Source of the DNA: a virus
IMG/VR virus record: IMGVR_UViG_3300009488_000105
Span: 1 to 20,133 of that record
Strand: one strand, 5' to 3'
DNA: 20,133 nucleotides
The first letter of the stretch is position 1. The number at the start of each line of letters is the position of its first letter. The notes under the pieces were generated by a model, which ran no database searches, was not told where the DNA came from, and saw only the letters and a program-made list of their open reading frames with translations. A program made the position numbers and the translations under genes. Shown piece after piece: positions 1 to 8,255 of this stretch.

Positions 1-295
1 CAGTGCGGAGGTTCCCAAGGACCACATTGACTCCGCCCCCGACCGCCTGCGTGAGCTGCGTCATCGCATTGCGCACAACGATTGTGGCCCCGCTACCTCC
101 GTTGTCCGTAGCCTGCACAATGTCAAAGTTCACGGTGCCTGTGGCCGTGATGTCTCCGACCAGGATTTCCCACCATGTCTTGTGAGCAAGGCTGTGGTCG
201 ATCCAGGGCGTGTAGTATTCGCCCGGACCATGCAGATCGGGATGGATGACCGCGAGTAGTTCCTCGCGTTCGGTTGAAAGCTCAGTGTACGGCAT
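1..295 (-). CDS. Partial virion-associated protein downstream of capsid (N-terminal 98 residues)
   Basis: The frame is open from an ATG at 295 to the left edge, so only the N-terminal 98 residues are visible. The start is well supported: GGAGGTGAAAACAC lies directly upstream, the best Shine-Dalgarno site in this part of the window, in the 16-base gap after the capsid stop. The protein begins MPYTELSTEREELLAVIHP, then has an aromatic-rich patch (YYTPWIDHSL, KTWWEI), then an extended Thr/Val/Gly-rich stretch that looks like beta structure. A gene directly after the capsid gene in HK97-like phages is often a decoration, head-completion or other minor virion protein, and that role is inferred from position only. 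I recognise no catalytic motif. The C-terminus and true length lie outside the window. Confidence 0.8.
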   Translation of the reverse strand, partial: MPYTELSTEREELLAVIHPDLHGPGEYYTPWIDHSLAHKTWWEILVGDITATGTVNFDIVQATDNGGSGATIVVRNAMTQLTQAVGGGVNVVLGNLRT

Positions 296-311
296 GTGTT
301 TTCACCTCCGT

Positions 312-2786
312 CTAGGTTGTGCCGACTGCGGCGTCAAGGACGATGAACGGCGAGACTTCCGTGACGCCGTCTTTCAAGAAGATCGGCGCGCTCAGTTTCT
401 CTTGCCCGTCCACCCTCATCACAAACTTTATGACAAACTGGTTCAGCAGGAACCGAACGTGTCGGCTGGATGCGATGCTGAGTTCTTGCTTGTTGCCGAT
501 ATAGTACCATTGCCAATCGGCCAGGATCACGTCACCACGCGTGCCAAGCGTCTGGGTTTTCTCCGTGAACATGTACGGGAATCCGAGGATTCGAGGCGGC
601 TCACCGTCGCGAGCGTTGTCGACCCAGATGTAGTGCCCCGCCGGGTCCTGCAACGTCCGCAAACTGGTGTAACAGCTCTGGTGGAACACCCACATGGCGT
701 CGGTCCAGCTTGAGGGCAACAGATGTTGCTTCATATTCACGAGATCGAGATACGTTATTGCCCCAACACCGATACGGGCCTGTGCAAACGTACCTGTTGC
801 GTCGATCACGCCCTGCGGCATGCCTGCGCCGTGTCCGTCCAAGAAAGCTTCATCGCGATAGAAGCGCACCGCGTCGCGCATGGTTTTGCGCACGATGCTC
901 TCGACGCTGATCGGGCTATCCTGCATGAGTGCGTCTTTGATGGCCATCCACCCGCTGTATTCATGCACCACGAGTTCAATCTGCGTAAAGTCGATGTCCT
1001 CTTCGTGTTTCTGCGTACCCGTCTCAATCCAGCTCCCCACCATGCCGGGGATCATGTTAGTTTCGCCAGGCGTTGAGCCAGCCGTGCTCAGGCCAGGGAC
1101 CTGTACCGCACGGTTCGTCATGGGGATGACGTCAGCACGCGGCCAGACGATTTCCCGCTCCGGCTCCACCCTGATGATGTCGGTCAAGAACTGCGTTGGC
1201 ACGAGGAACCCACCCGATGCGCCGGTCTGATCGCCAAGGACCTTTTCACCATCTGAATACTGATTATCGTATTCAGTCCACTCAGAGCCCATGGCTTTCA
1301 GGGTCGCGCGGTCATCGGCGATTACGGCCTTGAGGAAATCCACAAAGCCCTTCCGGGGCTTCGTAGGCTCGCCGTTGTACGAAAAGCCCTTGCCATCGGG
1401 GGCGGTCTGCGCAGCCATGGCGGCGAACATCTTATCGTAGCGTTCGTCGGTAGCTTTCTGCTGCTCTTGCATAAGCGCGCGGGTGTCAGCCGCCGACCTC
1501 ATGATGGCCTTGAGCCATGGCGGCTGGAGCTCAGCCGCGATAAACTCAAGGGCCTTTTCAGCGCTGTCGAACAAGCCGCGCGGGTCGCCCCGCGTGCCGT
1601 CCTCAGCTACATCGAACACGTACTGTTGCCCATTGATCGGAATGACTTTTAGTGTCACTTTGCCACCTCCTGTGGCTGATTTCTGTTTCGGTTTCGGCGC
1701 CCGTTTTGGCGCCGGTTTCGGTGTTGGCTTCGCGGGTTTCTTAATCGCGTCTGCCGACACGCCCTTTTTCGGCGGGTCCTCTGGCAAGAGCGCCTTGATC
1801 TCGAATCCCTCGTTAGCCTCGATATATGCCTTCAGAGTGATGACTCGCGTCGTCGGCTCTGCCGGTGTCGGTGTGATGCTGGCGTCGAGGCGTAGTGGCC
1901 AGCGCTTGATCCATACGGCCTTCTCCATCGGCTCGCGTTCCACGATATGGGGCGCAGTGCCAGAGGAGAGGCCAAAGTTCTCTTTACTCTCTGCTTGGTC
2001 CTGTTCTATCCTGCGCCCAAGTGCAGCAATATAGCGATTCCGCATCTCAAGCTGCCCATCAAGCCAGATGCCCTCATCTAGCATCTTTAGGGTTCCATCG
2101 CCAATGGGCATCTTGCCCAGCGTCGGGTCTTGCCCGTGATGGTAGTAGAGCGTGGTGCGCTCGCCGTCTACCAGGTCAAAGTCGGTGTCTTTGGTGAAAT
2201 ACTCGCCCTCAAGGTCCGGCGTGTCTTGGTCGGTAAAGCGCACCAGGTAGCCGCCGATCTTGCCGCCCGCTGTAGCTTTGATAGCGCCGCCGTAGGCGAT
2301 GAGGGTCTCGCCTAGCATCTTCTCGACGAACTCCTGCTCGACCTCTGTCCACTCGTCGCGCTCGGCGAAGGTGATGTTGTCGTCTGCGTCCATGGTGTAC
2401 GGAACGCGCCAATACTCGGAGCCTCCACGCGCTATGACATGCTCGTCGAATACATCCCGCACCCAAAAGTCAGGCGGCGGATCGGGCGCAATCTCGCGCT
2501 GAGGCTTAGCGAAGGTCAGCCGAAAAGCCTCACGGATGCTCTCAATCTGTTCATCCAGGCTCTCGGCTTTCGCGGCGTCGTCTTTGTTGTCTTGCTCGTC
2601 TGTCATGGCTTTACCCCCTACCGCGCCGTTGGCCTGGATGATGGCCCGTGGCGCGCATGTCTCGTCAGTGCCGCCGTCAGCGATGCACTTGGAGAGGACG
2701 CTATTTGCTATCGCGACCCACTGGCGCTTTTGCTTGGCGTCGAGGCCGCGCTTGTGCTTGTCTACGTCGGCGGTTTGAAATGGCAT
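312..2786 (-). CDS. Fused HK97-type prohead protease, scaffold and major capsid protein (824 aa)
   Basis: One uninterrupted frame encodes a head polyprotein. Residues 1-58 (MPFQTADVDKHKRGL, two Cys) resemble a small domain often found at the start of phage protease-type proteins. Residues about 175-315 look like an HK97-type serine protease: GGYLVRFTDQDTPDLEGEYF, the His pair in YYHHGQDP (H216/H217), the Ser of GLSSGT (S274/S275), and the closing SITPTPAEP. Residues 348-375 are a Pro/Lys linker; 376-460 is a helical segment in the scaffold (delta) position. Residues about 465-824 look like an HK97-fold major capsid protein (GASGGFLVPTQF, ending near SPFIVLD). Separate protease and capsid genes are the norm, so self-cleavage after assembly is inferred. 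The ATG at 2786 has GAGG six bases upstream and overlaps the DUF551 gene by 25 bases. Family calls are from memory of motifs. Confidence 0.9.
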   Translation of the reverse strand: MPFQTADVDKHKRGLDAKQKRQWVAIANSVLSKCIADGGTDETCAPRAIIQANGAVGGKAMTDEQDNKDDAAKAESLDEQIESIREAFRLTFAKPQREIAPDPPPDFWVRDVFDEHVIARGGSEYWRVPYTMDADDNITFAERDEWTEVEQEFVEKMLGETLIAYGGAIKATAGGKIGGYLVRFTDQDTPDLEGEYFTKDTDFDLVDGERTTLYYHHGQDPTLGKMPIGDGTLKMLDEGIWLDGQLEMRNRYIAALGRRIEQDQAESKENFGLSSGTAPHIVEREPMEKAVWIKRWPLRLDASITPTPAEPTTRVITLKAYIEANEGFEIKALLPEDPPKKGVSADAIKKPAKPTPKPAPKRAPKPKQKSATGGGKVTLKVIPINGQQYVFDVAEDGTRGDPRGLFDSAEKALEFIAAELQPPWLKAIMRSAADTRALMQEQQKATDERYDKMFAAMAAQTAPDGKGFSYNGEPTKPRKGFVDFLKAVIADDRATLKAMGSEWTEYDNQYSDGEKVLGDQTGASGGFLVPTQFLTDIIRVEPEREIVWPRADVIPMTNRAVQVPGLSTAGSTPGETNMIPGMVGSWIETGTQKHEEDIDFTQIELVVHEYSGWMAIKDALMQDSPISVESIVRKTMRDAVRFYRDEAFLDGHGAGMPQGVIDATGTFAQARIGVGAITYLDLVNMKQHLLPSSWTDAMWVFHQSCYTSLRTLQDPAGHYIWVDNARDGEPPRILGFPYMFTEKTQTLGTRGDVILADWQWYYIGNKQELSIASSRHVRFLLNQFVIKFVMRVDGQEKLSAPIFLKDGVTEVSPFIVLDAAVGTT

Positions 2787-2995
2787 GTTACCTCAACTCG
2801 CGGCGGCTCTGGCTTGCAACATGGCTGCCAATGCGTAACGCCTTGAATTAGATAGGGGTCTCCTTGCTCATCCCAGCGCACCCAGCCCCCCGCCCATCTT
2901 GCATAGTTGCCTATTCTAACGGCACCATACCTTACGATCCATACCTCATCTATGCTTTGCGGAGGGCGCATCCCAACGCTGATCCATTCTCCCAT
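2762..2995 (-). CDS. DUF551-like small protein (77 aa)
   Basis: The protein opens GEWISVGMRPPQSIDEVWIV and later has VTHWQPCCKPEPP. This matches the usual DUF551 layout: W-I-S-V near the start, a central Trp-containing strand, and a closing VTHW.P...P.PP. DUF551 proteins are small and common in phages and prophages, and their function is unknown to me. The ATG at 2995 follows GAGGAGAGAC, a strong ribosome binding site. The 3' end overlaps the start of the head polyprotein gene by 25 bases, so the two are probably translationally coupled. Family assignment is by motif recognition, without a search. Confidence 0.8.
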   Translation of the reverse strand: MGEWISVGMRPPQSIDEVWIVRYGAVRIGNYARWAGGWVRWDEQGDPYLIQGVTHWQPCCKPEPPRVEVTCHFKPPT

Positions 2996-3004
2996 GTCTC
3001 TCCT

Positions 3005-3484
3005 CTACCCTATCACCTTGTCTATCGCCGCTAGCACCATGTTCTGAATATCAGTAGCGCGCCGCTCCACCACGTCCTCGGCGGTGGGCCAGCCGGTGAT
3101 CTTGTGCATCGGGCTTTGTAGCTGGCGCGTCTGCACGAACCGCGCATACGTGACCTTGTTGCCCACAGTGGCGCTCATCCCGTCAAGCGCGACCGCCGTG
3201 GTCCAGCTCGGCCCGAGTCGCTGCGACATAGGGTCGCTCTGGCGTGTATACCGCGACGGCAGCCCCGCTGCATGTCGTTTCGCAAAGTAAGCCTTGCGCT
3301 GGTTCGCGCTCGCCCACTGTAGCGGGTAGTTTGTGTTGCGCGGCGGGTATTCAGCCATGTCGGCCTTGACGGTCTCGGCGGCCTGGCGCAGCACGGCACC
3401 CATGAACTTGCGGGCTCGAAGGTCGCCCAGCGTGTCGATGAGCTTGGGTATGCCTGAGACGTCGATCTTGATGCTAGCTACCAT
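3005..3484 (-). CDS. HK97 gp10-like head-tail/virion morphogenesis protein (159 aa)
   Basis: The protein begins MVASIKIDVSGIPKLIDTLG and continues with a long helix (ARKFMGAVLRQAAETVKADM). It then has a basic aromatic segment (YPLQWASANQRKAYFAKRH) and a strand-rich part ending in TVGNKVTYARFVQTRQ. This helix-then-barrel layout, with a late YARFVQ-like motif, is typical of phage HK97 gp10/tail-completion proteins acting at the head-tail junction. Length fits the family. The ATG at 3484 overlaps the preceding gene by 11 bases and has GAGGACACCG just upstream. Position between the portal fusion and the capsid fusion suits a virion assembly role. The family call is fairly confident; the exact position in the virion is inferred. 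Confidence 0.75.
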   Translation of the reverse strand: MVASIKIDVSGIPKLIDTLGDLRARKFMGAVLRQAAETVKADMAEYPPRNTNYPLQWASANQRKAYFAKRHAAGLPSRYTRQSDPMSQRLGPSWTTAVALDGMSATVGNKVTYARFVQTRQLQSPMHKITGWPTAEDVVERRATDIQNMVLAAIDKVIG

Positions 3485-3692
3485 CGGTGTCCTCTAGCGG
3501 CTCGAACTGGATGCCGTTGTCGCCGGGGAAGGGCTCGGTGTGATCGTTCTCACCTAGCCAGATTTCCTCGGGTATCTTCTCTGGGAATGCCTTACAAGTA
3601 TAGTCACCGTCTGTTAGCCAATTACGGCAAAATGTGCAGATAGTGCTATAGACTGGCAATGCAACAACGGTATCATCTAGGACAACAACCAC
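3474..3692 (-). CDS. Small Cys-containing conserved phage protein (72 aa)
   Basis: The start is GTG at 3692, overlapping the portal-fusion stop by one base (TAGTG), with GGAGG seven bases upstream. Cys residues sit at C19, C22 and C33 in CTFCRNW...YTC, followed by KAFPEKIPEEIW, a His, and PGDNGIQFEP. I have seen this pattern (CxxC, CxAFP.xIPxxI, then H..P..GDxGIxFE) in small uncharacterised phage and bacterial proteins. Three Cys plus a nearby His could bind zinc or iron, but that is inference. The CxxCxxW start resembles the repeat unit of the Cys-rich protein at 12735-14120. Function unknown. Confidence 0.75.
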   Translation of the reverse strand: MVVVLDDTVVALPVYSTICTFCRNWLTDGDYTCKAFPEKIPEEIWLGENDHTEPFPGDNGIQFEPLEDTDGS

Positions 3693-6535
3693 TACATTGC
3701 CTCCCTGCTGTAGCCCACATCAATTCCCCATGTCTCAATATAGTCCTTCGCAAAACGAGTCATAACCTCATGCCAATGATCCCTGTTTGCGTCTTCCATA
3801 GTCAAAGATCCTTGTACGATCCGTGGTCCCCAATCATCTTTGACTTTGCGGTCCTGTTCCCTTATATCCTCATCCACATCTTGTGGCCGTGCAGCTAACG
3901 TGTAAAACTTGGCGTCTGGATGTAGCCTGTAAAGCCGTGTTACTCCATCGGGTGCGGTTCCAACTGCTCGAATCTCTACGAGGTTATTGCGGCGCAACAT
4001 AGCCACGTCGCCAGGCGAGAACGAAGTCCCGCCTGGATGGTTATGCGTCAACGTAGCCCCACGCATAAGTTTCACCTCATCATCGGTAAACGTCACTGAG
4101 TTATGGGTGCCTGTTTTTGATAAGAGCACTTCCCCGCGTTCGTCTATAATGACAGCCGTCTCTATGTCGTGTCCGACGATAGTGTTCTCCGCGACCTCTA
4201 ACGCGCGTATCCTGGTTCGTTCCCGTAGACCGACAGACGGCGCGAATGCTGGCGCTAGCTCCACCGGCGCCCTCTCCACCCTCGGCACTTCCCACTTTTG
4301 CGTTATAAAACAGCGACAACGCGGATGACCTGGCGGCCAGTCTACCGTCCATCCTTGCTTCTTTGTCTTGCGGTGATTCGGCCAACATATCGGGCACTCC
4401 CGTACAATCTCATCGTTGGTTGTCTGCCAGACCGGCTCGACTCTGAGTCCTGCTTGCGTCGCCCTATCAATCAGTACCCGCTGGCCTTCTGAGTAGGCCG
4501 CCGTCGTCTCCGTCACGGCTATCATCTGCGCGCGAATCTGGTTAAACCATGGGAGCAGGCTGTTGCGCAGGTCCCCTATCGTCATCCCTGGTGTGCGCAC
4601 AAATGCGGCCACTTTTTTGGTGACGATGCGCTGCGTAGTATCCTCAATTCCCGTAATGAGCTCTCCGCCGTATCTCTCCGCCCATGCCGCCGCCTCTTCA
4701 GCTATGAGCGTCCAGTCAAACGCAAGCATCATCTCGCTCTGCTTGCTGCCACTACCCCCCGTCACAGGGTTCGTATCGTAGGCCGTCAGCGCCCCAGCCT
4801 CTACCATGCGGTCGATGTGTGGCTGTAGCACCGCACCTAGCGCCTCTTTCTCCTTGCGCCAGAACTCGAAATCTAGTCTGTTAATGTCCGGCTTCTTGCC
4901 CAGCTTTTTGATGATCCTCGCAAGCTGGACCTTGAAAAAGCGGCGCATGTCGAGCCCGATGCGTGCCTCGTCGCGGTCCTTCGCCGCGGCGTTCGGGTCC
5001 TGGTCTCCCTCAGCGGTCTCTCTGACCGCTTTAGCAAAAGGGTGTTCGAATATCTCCAGGGCCTCTTCAGTCGTGTCGGCTAGTTCAAGGTGCATGCGCA
5101 CGTACTGCTGCGTGTCCTCTGTGAGCACATCACTCTCGAAGCCGCGCGCGAGCGCCTTTTCAGGGCCTAGCCGCTTGACCACGCGGCGCCATTTGTGTAC
5201 ATCCTCCCACATGGCCTCGATGCTGGGCTGTAGCGCCTTCGTGGGCGGCGCGGGCAGCATGAGCGGCGGCGTTACTGCGCGTGCAAAGCCCTCTATTTCC
5301 TCTTGTGGCGCTGGCTGTGGCAGCATGACAATGGGCTCGGGCTTCTCAGGTCCCGGCAGCTCCTTAGGGAATGGCGTCCCCATCTGCGAGTAGTATTCGG
5401 CAACGACCCATGCACCTTGCTCGTGTGAAATCAGCTTTGCCTCGAAAGCCTCGATGGCCTTGCCGATCATCTCGGAGACACCTTCGGCTTTTACCGCCTC
5501 GTTTTTCTGAATCGCCTCGATCTCACCAACGAGGTATTCCCAGCGCAGACCCATACCGTCCCAAAGCTGTGTGTTCATGCCCGACTCGAATAGCTCAGCG
5601 TCGGGCACGAGGGCGCCGGTCACGAACTTGAGCGTCTCTTGCTCGTCTGTCGCCCTGTTGGCTGTCTTGCCCTCCAGGAACGTCACGCTCATACCATACG
5701 CGGCGGCAATCTCAGCAATCACGACGGCATGCAGGTCGGGGATGGCCAGGTCTTTGGTACGCTGGCCAATCGTCACCGGCTTCAAACCCCTGCGCAGCAC
5801 CGCCGTCCGCCACGCATTGCGCACAGAACCATGCATACGCTGCCAGACCGTTTTGACACGTTGAATCTCTATGTCTGGTAGGTTCTGGTCCGTCGTGAGC
5901 AACAGCGGCGGAATCGCGCCATGCTCGAAAAAGTTGGCCGCATAGCGCAATGCGTTTTCATTCAAGCCCGCAGCCATCGTTGCTACCGCGGCCGGTGCGA
6001 CGCCTGGCTGGATGTCGTTGTCGGGTCGCCATAACGGCTGGTAGACGATCTCGCGCGGTAACCACGTTGCCCGAACGATTCCCTCGATGCGTTGTTCGAA
6101 GCGCTTGATGCCTATCTTCGGGTCCCCGACCACCTCCATCGTCAGCGGGTTAAGGCGCCGTAGGTTCGTTGGCATCATCCAGTTGCCGACCTTTTCCCAG
6201 TAGGAGGCCCCCCACAGCATCCTATCAGCCTGCGAGCGCCAAAGGAGTTGCACCAGGTCCGTCTCGGGGAACCACGGCTGCATGGCACCCTCGACGCGGC
6301 TGTCGAAAACCTCTGTCTCGCCCTTGAACACCTTGTACTTGAGGCCCTGCAGCGCGTTGGCGCGTATCTGCGTCGCGCGATAGATCCAGGTGACAGCGCC
6401 GTATAGGTGCTGCGTGGTCTTGGCTTCCATCTTCTCAAAGAGCTCGGGAAAGAACACGTTGAGCTCGTTGAGCGAGATGGTCTTGCCGAAGCTGCCACCC
6501 ATGATGTATGTGTTGTTGAGGAGCGCTTTGTTCAT
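3692..6535 (-). CDS. Fusion of phage portal, MuF-like head morphogenesis and JAMM-like metalloprotease domain (947 aa)
   Basis: Residues about 40-385 look like an HK97-family portal (YGAVTWIYRATQIRANAL; WGASYWEK; VYQPLWRPDND; IAAAYGMSVTFLEGK), the dodecameric ring through which DNA enters the head. Residues 390-440 are a Pro-rich linker; 440-600 is mostly helical. Residues about 600-745 look like MuF/SPP1 gp7: VTETTAAYSEGQRV, then CPIC (C714, C717) and PPGHPRCRC (C740, C742). Residues about 785-870 resemble a JAB/MPN (JAMM) domain: E792 in IETAVIID, then HNHP (H831, H833), S840 and D843, fitting E...HxHP-x5-S-x2-D. Canonical spacing after HP is usually one residue longer. The start at 6535 has only a weak AGGA upstream; ATG at 6502 is an alternative. 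Portal and MuF are normally separate neighbours, so the triple fusion is unusual. Metalloprotease activity is inferred. Confidence 0.9.
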   Translation of the reverse strand: MNKALLNNTYIMGGSFGKTISLNELNVFFPELFEKMEAKTTQHLYGAVTWIYRATQIRANALQGLKYKVFKGETEVFDSRVEGAMQPWFPETDLVQLLWRSQADRMLWGASYWEKVGNWMMPTNLRRLNPLTMEVVGDPKIGIKRFEQRIEGIVRATWLPREIVYQPLWRPDNDIQPGVAPAAVATMAAGLNENALRYAANFFEHGAIPPLLLTTDQNLPDIEIQRVKTVWQRMHGSVRNAWRTAVLRRGLKPVTIGQRTKDLAIPDLHAVVIAEIAAAYGMSVTFLEGKTANRATDEQETLKFVTGALVPDAELFESGMNTQLWDGMGLRWEYLVGEIEAIQKNEAVKAEGVSEMIGKAIEAFEAKLISHEQGAWVVAEYYSQMGTPFPKELPGPEKPEPIVMLPQPAPQEEIEGFARAVTPPLMLPAPPTKALQPSIEAMWEDVHKWRRVVKRLGPEKALARGFESDVLTEDTQQYVRMHLELADTTEEALEIFEHPFAKAVRETAEGDQDPNAAAKDRDEARIGLDMRRFFKVQLARIIKKLGKKPDINRLDFEFWRKEKEALGAVLQPHIDRMVEAGALTAYDTNPVTGGSGSKQSEMMLAFDWTLIAEEAAAWAERYGGELITGIEDTTQRIVTKKVAAFVRTPGMTIGDLRNSLLPWFNQIRAQMIAVTETTAAYSEGQRVLIDRATQAGLRVEPVWQTTNDEIVRECPICWPNHRKTKKQGWTVDWPPGHPRCRCFITQKWEVPRVERAPVELAPAFAPSVGLRERTRIRALEVAENTIVGHDIETAVIIDERGEVLLSKTGTHNSVTFTDDEVKLMRGATLTHNHPGGTSFSPGDVAMLRRNNLVEIRAVGTAPDGVTRLYRLHPDAKFYTLAARPQDVDEDIREQDRKVKDDWGPRIVQGSLTMEDANRDHWHEVMTRFAKDYIETWGIDVGYSREAM

Positions 6536-6568
6536 GCTATAGCTGTCCTAGTGGCATGTACGCCCTTG

Positions 6569-6781
6569 TCAGACTACTTCGATAACGCCATCTGTGACGA
6601 GGTTGTCGCGAAACGCCGCGAGCTCGGGGCCGGTGTACTCTGTCGCCAGAAGCCGCTTGAGCAGCCGCGCAAGCCCTGCTTCGGCGATCCCCGTCCTATC
6701 CAGCCGGTGCGTCAGTACCGACTTGATGCGGGCATACTCTCGGTCATACCATGTTGGTTGCGTAAGTTTGATCGTTGCCAT
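6569..6781 (-). CDS. Small uncharacterised protein upstream of portal (70 aa)
   Basis: The ATG at 6781 has GGAGG ten bases upstream. The protein opens with a short extended region (ATIKLTQPTWYDREYA) and continues as amphipathic helices rich in Leu and Arg (LTHRLDRTGIAEAGLARLLKR), ending GVIEVV. I do not recognise a family and see no catalytic motif or membrane segment. It lies between the propeller gene and the portal fusion, so it probably belongs to the late operon. The compact helical character could suit an adaptor or chaperone for a neighbouring virion protein, but nothing in the sequence shows this. Confidence 0.7.
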   Translation of the reverse strand: MATIKLTQPTWYDREYARIKSVLTHRLDRTGIAEAGLARLLKRLLATEYTGPELAAFRDNLVTDGVIEVV

Positions 6782-6797
6782 ATGAGTTTCGCCTCCG

Positions 6798-7406
6798 CTA
6801 GTTCACAGCGATTTGGTAGATCAGCGACGTAGCTCGCCCTGCAATCCAAAGAGTGCGTCCATCTATCACCATTCCTAACATCAACGCTTCTGGTCCTAAA
6901 ACGCTAGCTATTACCCGCCCATTTTGTGGGCTCAATTGATAAATGAGGCTGGTCACACTATCAGTATGCCAGAAGCTTTTGCCATCCCATGCGAGAGCTC
7001 GCGGGTTGCCTGCTGGCGTAGGAAAACTGCTCAATGTAGTTCCAGCCGTGGGGTCAATCTCGTAAATGCGGCCAGTACTAAATCCCACCGACCACAATGA
7101 CCGCCCATCCCAAGCTAATCCCTGCGGTTGAGTATCAGGAGACGCGAACGTTCGCACCACTACCCCCCTTACCGGATCAAATTTCTGTATAGTGTTCGTT
7201 GGATCATTCGAAATCCACAGGAAACGCCCGTCCCAGACTAGCCCATTGACAAAGGGGCTAGCGATTAGTCTTATATCTGCGCCTGTTTGCGGACTGATTT
7301 GCTTCAGTGGGGGCGGTGTGTTGTTCCACAATGCACGGCCATCCCAGTCCAATCCACTGCTGTCCGCGTCAATTGGGAAACTCCGAATCACCGTCCCCAG
7401 CGCCAT
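6798..7406 (-). CDS. Five-bladed beta-propeller protein (202 aa)
   Basis: The protein is built from a repeat of about 42 residues with the core GLAWDGRSLW...IYEIDPTAGTTLSSF. Four complete copies begin near residues 18, 55, 96 and 137 (GLDWDG, GLVWDG, GLAWDG, ALAWDG), and a final half copy begins near 178 (GMVIDG). The N-terminal GTVIRSFP supplies the strand missing from the last copy, which implies a closed five-bladed propeller with velcro closure. Trp-Asp-Gly recurs in each blade. The start overlaps the upstream stop (TAATG at 7406-7408). Such propellers typically bind ligands or surface polymers; among virion genes, a receptor- or glycan-binding role is inferred. There is no signal peptide. 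Confidence 0.85.
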   Translation of the reverse strand: MALGTVIRSFPIDADSSGLDWDGRALWNNTPPPLKQISPQTGADIRLIASPFVNGLVWDGRFLWISNDPTNTIQKFDPVRGVVVRTFASPDTQPQGLAWDGRSLWSVGFSTGRIYEIDPTAGTTLSSFPTPAGNPRALAWDGKSFWHTDSVTSLIYQLSPQNGRVIASVLGPEALMLGMVIDGRTLWIAGRATSLIYQIAVN

Positions 7407-8245
7407 TATGCGTGCGCCGCCGCAAAATTGCCGCGGAATGCGCGAACGATAATCGTCACATCAAAGAAGTTTGTGGCATCTGTCCCCGTGCCTATAACGC
7501 GGAAGCGGATCAACTCGATGCCGCCGCATGGCAGCATAAACGCCTTGTTGATACCCGCGGCCGTGTCGGTGTCCTCCCAACCGAGCGATGCCCACAGCCC
7601 CTCCTCAAAGTCCCACCATGTCGTGCCACCGTCATCCGAAAACTGCGCCAGCACTCGCAAATGCGTGGGCGCCAGCGTGCTGTCGATGTCAATGAGCACC
7701 CACACGGCGTTGTAGTCAGTGACCTCCAGGACAGTGCTATTGTAAGCGGTAGGATCATCGTCGATCCGAATGTTATTGATGAGGGTGGCCCAAACTGCCG
7801 CGGTTAGCATCAACGTGTCTGTGTCTAGCCCGAGATCGGCGCTTACTGCCGCGCCACGTTCCGCGCCTGCGCCGTCACGAATCATGCCATACAGCACGCG
7901 GTTATCAGACATGCGCGGCGCGCCTATGTCGTCCTCGTTGACCGCATCCGGGGCCACATCGTCAAAAAGCGCACCCATCGGTGTGACTCTGTCGACGTTG
8001 ACCTCGAATGGCGAGTCATCGCGCTTCGTGATGCCAGGGGCAGTCACGACGTTGACATCCGCTACGCCAGTGACGCTGACATCCACAGGACCATCGGTAA
8101 TGGCCACGACGCCAGGATTGTCCTCCGTGAACAGCGCGTTCTCTTCCGCGTCAACGATGAACACTGCGCGAACCAGCGCCCAGTAGTTCGTGGCAAATCT
8201 GACGAACCGCGCCGAGAAGCTCGTGTCGTTTGGGTTGAATGACAT
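7406..8245 (-). CDS. Putative virion/baseplate or fibre protein with VDxxxxxLFTEDNPG motif (279 aa)
   Basis: The ATG at 8245 has AGGAGCATAGAC upstream. Residues 31-46 carry VDAEENALFTEDNPGV, a peptide that recurs in two other proteins of this cluster (9339-9449 and 8669-9337). Next is a Val/Thr-rich extended stretch (VDVSVTGVADVNVVTAPG) and a region typical of phage tail and baseplate proteins. The C-terminal 110 residues look like a beta-sandwich (VWVLIDIDSTLAPTHLRV, QFSDDGGTTWWDFEEG, RFRVIGTGTDATNFFDV) that could be a carbohydrate-binding or jelly-roll module. It overlaps the propeller gene by one base and probably works with it. Exact function is not identifiable. Confidence 0.75.
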   Translation of the reverse strand: MSFNPNDTSFSARFVRFATNYWALVRAVFIVDAEENALFTEDNPGVVAITDGPVDVSVTGVADVNVVTAPGITKRDDSPFEVNVDRVTPMGALFDDVAPDAVNEDDIGAPRMSDNRVLYGMIRDGAGAERGAAVSADLGLDTDTLMLTAAVWATLINNIRIDDDPTAYNSTVLEVTDYNAVWVLIDIDSTLAPTHLRVLAQFSDDGGTTWWDFEEGLWASLGWEDTDTAAGINKAFMLPCGGIELIRFRVIGTGTDATNFFDVTIIVRAFRGNFAAAHA

Positions 8246-8255
8246 GTCTATGCTC

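Noticed and set aside
1675-1745. GC-rich repetitive stretch in the capsid polyprotein gene, considered as a repeat element
   Set aside because: It encodes the Pro/Lys/Ala linker between protease and scaffold regions, and codon repetition accounts for it.
246-2034. Long plus-strand open frames opposite the head polyprotein (for example 246-713 and 1483-2034)
   Set aside because: They are antisense to a well supported gene and show no family-like motifs; GC-rich third positions explain them.
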